Assembly (NCBI RefSeq): GCF_015354615.1
Contig: NZ_JACAVQ010000009.1
Coordinates: 1-64,000 of the forward strand
Source of the DNA: Aliidiomarina indica
Lineage (GTDB): Bacteria > Pseudomonadota > Gammaproteobacteria > Enterobacterales > Alteromonadaceae
Direction of reading: 5' to 3'
DNA: 64,000 nt
In this document: in pieces, positions 61,065 to 64,000 of the stretch
Position numbering within the stretch: the stretch's first letter is position 1
How the letters are laid out: each line of letters starts with the position of its first letter
The notes under the pieces: model-generated
The model's database searches: none
What the model saw: only the letters and a program-made list of their open reading frames with translations
What the model was told of the DNA's origin: nothing
Translations under genes and position numbers: made by a program

Positions 61065-64000
61065 CAGGCGTTTGATGGTTCGCCGCAGCGCCGCCTGCTT
61101 TAACGGCTTCGGCAAGAAAGCAGCCTTACTTTCCACTACCTGTTCGCGAATGCTCTCATCGGGATCGGCAGTAGACAGAATAGCTGGAATATCAGCGTTC
61201 CAGTGCGCCCGTAGGGTTTGAATGCCGTCAGTGCCAATTTCCTGATCATCTAAATGATAATCGACCACAAGCAAATCTGGTTGATGTGCACACGTCAGGG
61301 CATCCTCAACCCGATGGCAGGAATCGACGCTCGCGCCCCAATCACGAAACAGTGATGTTAATGCACCGCGCAAAGGCTCGTCATTATCGACTAACAACAC
61401 ATGAATTCCCGACAGCCAACCGCTGAGAGCTTCATTTTGTGCGCTCACCGGACGGCGCGGCTGTTCGTTCCATGCATAAACCGGTAGCCGAATCGAAAAC
61501 ACCGTACCCTTGCCCACGGTTGAACGCAGGGTAATGGGGATATCAAGCAATCGGCACATGCGGTCAACAATGGCCAGGCCTAAGCCCAATCCTGGCTGAT
61601 CCGTATTGCGCTCAAGTTGATGAAACTCCTCAAAAATGTCCGTTTGTTTATCTTCCGGAATCCCTTTACCAGTGTCCCACACTTGGAGTTCTAGATGGTG
61701 CATGCCTCGCCGCCGCACGCCGCACAGTACGCGCCCGGAATGGGTATAACGAATGGCATTGGAGAGCAGATTCTGGATGACCCGACTCAGTAGTCGTTTA
61801 TCCGTATACACGGTGACCGCAGGTGTGCGGATGGTTAACCTTAAATCTTTTTCCCGCGCTAGGAATTGAAACGACTCCGCTAACGGCTGCAACACTTCTG
61901 TTAAAGGAATCGGTCTCAGTTCTGGCTTGAGATTGCCTGATTCCAGCTTGGTCATTTCCAAAAGCATGGTGAGAAGCTCTTCGGCACTTTGTAGCGATTG
62001 CTGAAGCTGCCGAGCGAGTTGCTCATCTTCCACTTGATTGGCGCGCTGCAGCCGTTGATGCAACATCTCACAGAATAACGACGCGGCATTAAATGGCTGC
62101 ATCAAATCATGGCCGGCCGCCGCAAAGAACTTGGATTTACTCAAGTGCGCTTGTTCTGCGGCTTGCTTTGCTTGCTCCATTTGTCGATTTGCATCGGTGA
62201 GGGCCAATGTGCGATCGCGTACCCTGAGTTCCAGCTCTTGGTTAATAAGGTGTAATTCTTCTTGTGCGCGAACCAACTCGGTAATATCGGTGTACGTGGT
62301 TACAAAGCCGCCCTCCGGCATAGGGCTACCTTGCAACTCAATAATGTGACCATCATGCTGACGGCGCTGGTAGCGATAGCTGCTGCCCGCTTTCAAATAA
62401 CGTAATCGCTTTTGAATCTCTTCTTGAATGTCGGCATCCGGCTGCCCAAATAAACCCCGCTCGGCGTTATAGCGAAGCAGTTCAACCACGGGCATTCCGG
62501 CACGAATAAATCCATCGGGATAATTAAAGATCTCCAAGTAGCGCGAATTCCAAGCAACCAGGCGTAAATCTTCATCGATAACGCTAATACCTTGCGGAAT
62601 GTTCTCAACCGATGCTTGCAACAATTCGCGATTGAATCGATACAGCCGCGAAGCCTCAGACGCCCAATCTGCCATAGTGTCCACAGTGACATGCTCTTGC
62701 GCCGCGAGTCCGCGTAAAATCAAGCGACTTGCCGCACTGCCAACGGCACCGGCAAGTTCCCGTTCGATCCGTTGCAGTAAGCCAGGTGGAACTAAACCAT
62801 CGGCCGGGGCTGCTGCCAACGTCAGCCCCAATCGGCGATCGAGCTGATGGGTATCCTTTTCATCAATAAATCGCGCCAATAGACTTCGTAGCCGTCCCCA
62901 GGTCACTTGTTGTGTCCCCGCTGCGTCCACTTGCTCGCGCTCCGGAAATACGTAGCGTTGACCGTGCATATACTCTGTACCGCGAGCAGGTTTAAGCCAG
63001 GAAACCAGCAAATACAAGATAATATTCACCGACAGGCTCACCACGACGCCGTGGCTAATCGCTAAATCGGTTAATTGGTTGGACGCATTTAACGACGGCA
63101 GGAGCAGTAGGTAAAGCCAGATAAGAGTTCCCGCAACAATCCCAGATACCGCAGCGAGTCGGCTTGGACGCTGCCATAGCAAGCCACCGAGCATGGCAGG
63201 CCCTAGCTGCGCCAACAATGCCATGGCAATGAGGCCATTACTCACCAGCGTTACCCCCGCTTGGGTCGCTTCATGGTAGAGGTACGCCAGTACAATAATA
63301 AAAACCATAACCAGGCGACGGATATTAAGAACCAAGCGGGGTGTAAGTTGCATGCCGGTTTGTCGTGCTTGTTTTAGGCGTAACCATAGGGGCGTAATAA
63401 CGTCGTTCGACATCATTATACTCAAGGCTAGGGTGGCCACGATGACCATGCTAGTCGCCGCCGAAAGCCCACCGATAAAGGCGATCAAGCTGATATCTGG
63501 GCGCTCACTAAATACCGGCAGGGCCAACAGAAACATATCGGTTTGCGCATAGTCAGGCACCAAAATTCCGCCTGCCAGAGCAATGGGCAAAATAAACAGA
63601 TTAATGGCGAATAAATATAAAGGGAAAGCCCAGCGCGCTGTGCGCAGTTCATCCGGGTGGGTGTTTTCGATGAAATTTACCTGAAACTGCCGTGGTAATA
63701 GGAACATCGCCAATGCCCCCAACACCATGTGCGTCAGATAAATATAGATACCTTCTGGCGGCGACCGCAGCATCTCTTGGGTCACTGGGTTAACCGCCGC
63801 CTGCATAATTAAATCGTTGAAGCCATCGAATAGCTGATACACGCAGAACACGCCGACAATCATAAACGCGACTAGCTTCACAACCGACTCAAAAGCCACC
63901 ACATCCATTAATCCTGGATGCTTTTCCGATAAACTTAAGCGCCGGGCACCAAATAGAATAGCAAAGCCAATCATGGCCAGCGCGACACCCGCCGCAACAT
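61053..64000 (-). CDS. Symporter-fused hybrid histidine kinase, CrbS/MxtR-like (5' end cut off)
   Basis: The frame stays open to the window edge, so the N-terminus is missing; 973 residues follow the Met at 63974. About nine or more helices (to residue ~335) match the C-terminal part of a sodium/solute symporter. A linker, a PAS domain (about 465-580, VIDEDLRLVAWNSRYLEIFNYP) and a coiled coil follow. The H-box is KFFAAAGHDLMQPFNAASLF (His near 621). An HATPase_c (NLLSNAIRYT, DTGKGIPED, GLGLGLAIV) and a C-terminal receiver with Asp in LLVVDYHLDD follow. This is the CrbS/MxtR layout, in which the transporter part is thought to sense its substrate. The convergent regulator is its probable partner. 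Confidence 0.92.
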   Translation of the reverse strand, partial: VAAGVALAMIGFAILFGARRLSLSEKHPGLMDVVAFESVVKLVAFMIVGVFCVYQLFDGFNDLIMQAAVNPVTQEMLRSPPEGIYIYLTHMVLGALAMFLLPRQFQVNFIENTHPDELRTARWAFPLYLFAINLFILPIALAGGILVPDYAQTDMFLLALPVFSERPDISLIAFIGGLSAATSMVIVATLALSIMMSNDVITPLWLRLKQARQTGMQLTPRLVLNIRRLVMVFIIVLAYLYHEATQAGVTLVSNGLIAMALLAQLGPAMLGGLLWQRPSRLAAVSGIVAGTLIWLYLLLLPSLNASNQLTDLAISHGVVVSLSVNIILYLLVSWLKPARGTEYMHGQRYVFPEREQVDAAGTQQVTWGRLRSLLARFIDEKDTHQLDRRLGLTLAAAPADGLVPPGLLQRIERELAGAVGSAASRLILRGLAAQEHVTVDTMADWASEASRLYRFNRELLQASVENIPQGISVIDEDLRLVAWNSRYLEIFNYPDGFIRAGMPVVELLRYNAERGLFGQPDADIQEEIQKRLRYLKAGSSYRYQRRQHDGHIIELQGSPMPEGGFVTTYTDITELVRAQEELHLINQELELRVRDRTLALTDANRQMEQAKQAAEQAHLSKSKFFAAAGHDLMQPFNAASLFCEMLHQRLQRANQVEDEQLARQLQQSLQSAEELLTMLLEMTKLESGNLKPELRPIPLTEVLQPLAESFQFLAREKDLRLTIRTPAVTVYTDKRLLSRVIQNLLSNAIRYTHSGRVLCGVRRRGMHHLELQVWDTGKGIPEDKQTDIFEEFHQLERNTDQPGLGLGLAIVDRMCRLLDIPITLRSTVGKGTVFSIRLPVYAWNEQPRRPVSAQNEALSGWLSGIHVLLVDNDEPLRGALTSLFRDWGASVDSCHRVEDALTCAHQPDLLVVDYHLDDQEIGTDGIQTLRAHWNADIPAILSTADPDESIREQVVESKAAFLPKPLKQAALRRTIKRLLRM

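Overview
The window reads as chromosomal DNA of a marine-type gammaproteobacterium. The GC content looks moderate (an impression, not a count). RraA, MetJ, AroK and Dam are close to their Escherichia coli counterparts. The gene orders priA-argS-ftsN-hslV-hslU, rpmE...maeB...metJ-metL and mrcA-(pil/hof)-aroK-aroB-dam, together with many TonB, GGDEF/EAL and hybrid-kinase genes, suit the Alteromonadales, perhaps Idiomarinaceae. The family assignment is inference. I found no tRNA, rRNA, insertion sequence, prophage or CRISPR array.

Layout. 1-6 kb: small membrane and unknown genes, yihY-dtd and yiiD, embedded in unusually dense palindromic and tandem intergenic repeats. 6-12.9 kb: a histidine-utilisation cluster (hutC-hutU-hutH leftward, hutI rightward, hutG leftward behind rraA), which converts histidine to glutamate under HutC control. 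13-15.3 kb: a c-di-GMP phosphodiesterase with a ruined GGDEF motif. 15.3-22.4 kb: housekeeping genes hslU, hslV, ftsN-like, argS, priA and rpmE.

22.6-28.9 kb: a five-gene leftward signalling operon encoding an exported unknown protein, an FHA-GAF protein, a transmembrane Ser/Thr kinase with a long TPR region on the far side of the membrane, a sensor-less NarL-type histidine kinase and a LuxR-type response regulator. It joins Ser/Thr phosphorylation to two-component signalling and is the best candidate here for an undescribed system. 29-35.7 kb: a methyltransferase, malic enzyme with a coupled lipoprotein, gloA, metJ and metL. 35.8-44.5 kb: mrcA, a shrunken pilM/N/O-P-like set with no secretin, then aroK-aroB-dam-elaA-rsmJ.

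44.5-53 kb: a DUF1439 lipoprotein, a YfcC-type transporter, a Sel1-repeat protein, a YhiN-type flavoprotein, a large GGDEF-EAL protein and an exported duplicated-domain protein. 53.5-64 kb: an apparent uptake and catabolism module made of an exported MetX-like esterase, an acyl-CoA ligase and a GntP-family permease, divergent from a TonB-dependent receptor. A LuxR-type regulator and a sodium/solute-symporter-fused hybrid histidine kinase (CrbS/CrbR-like, cut by the window edge) follow.

Other points worth attention: a perfect 12-bp hairpin burying the hslV ribosome-binding site, a Cys in place of the MIO-forming Ser of HutH, and a CCAACGC...GCGTTGG palindrome family present at four intergenic loci.
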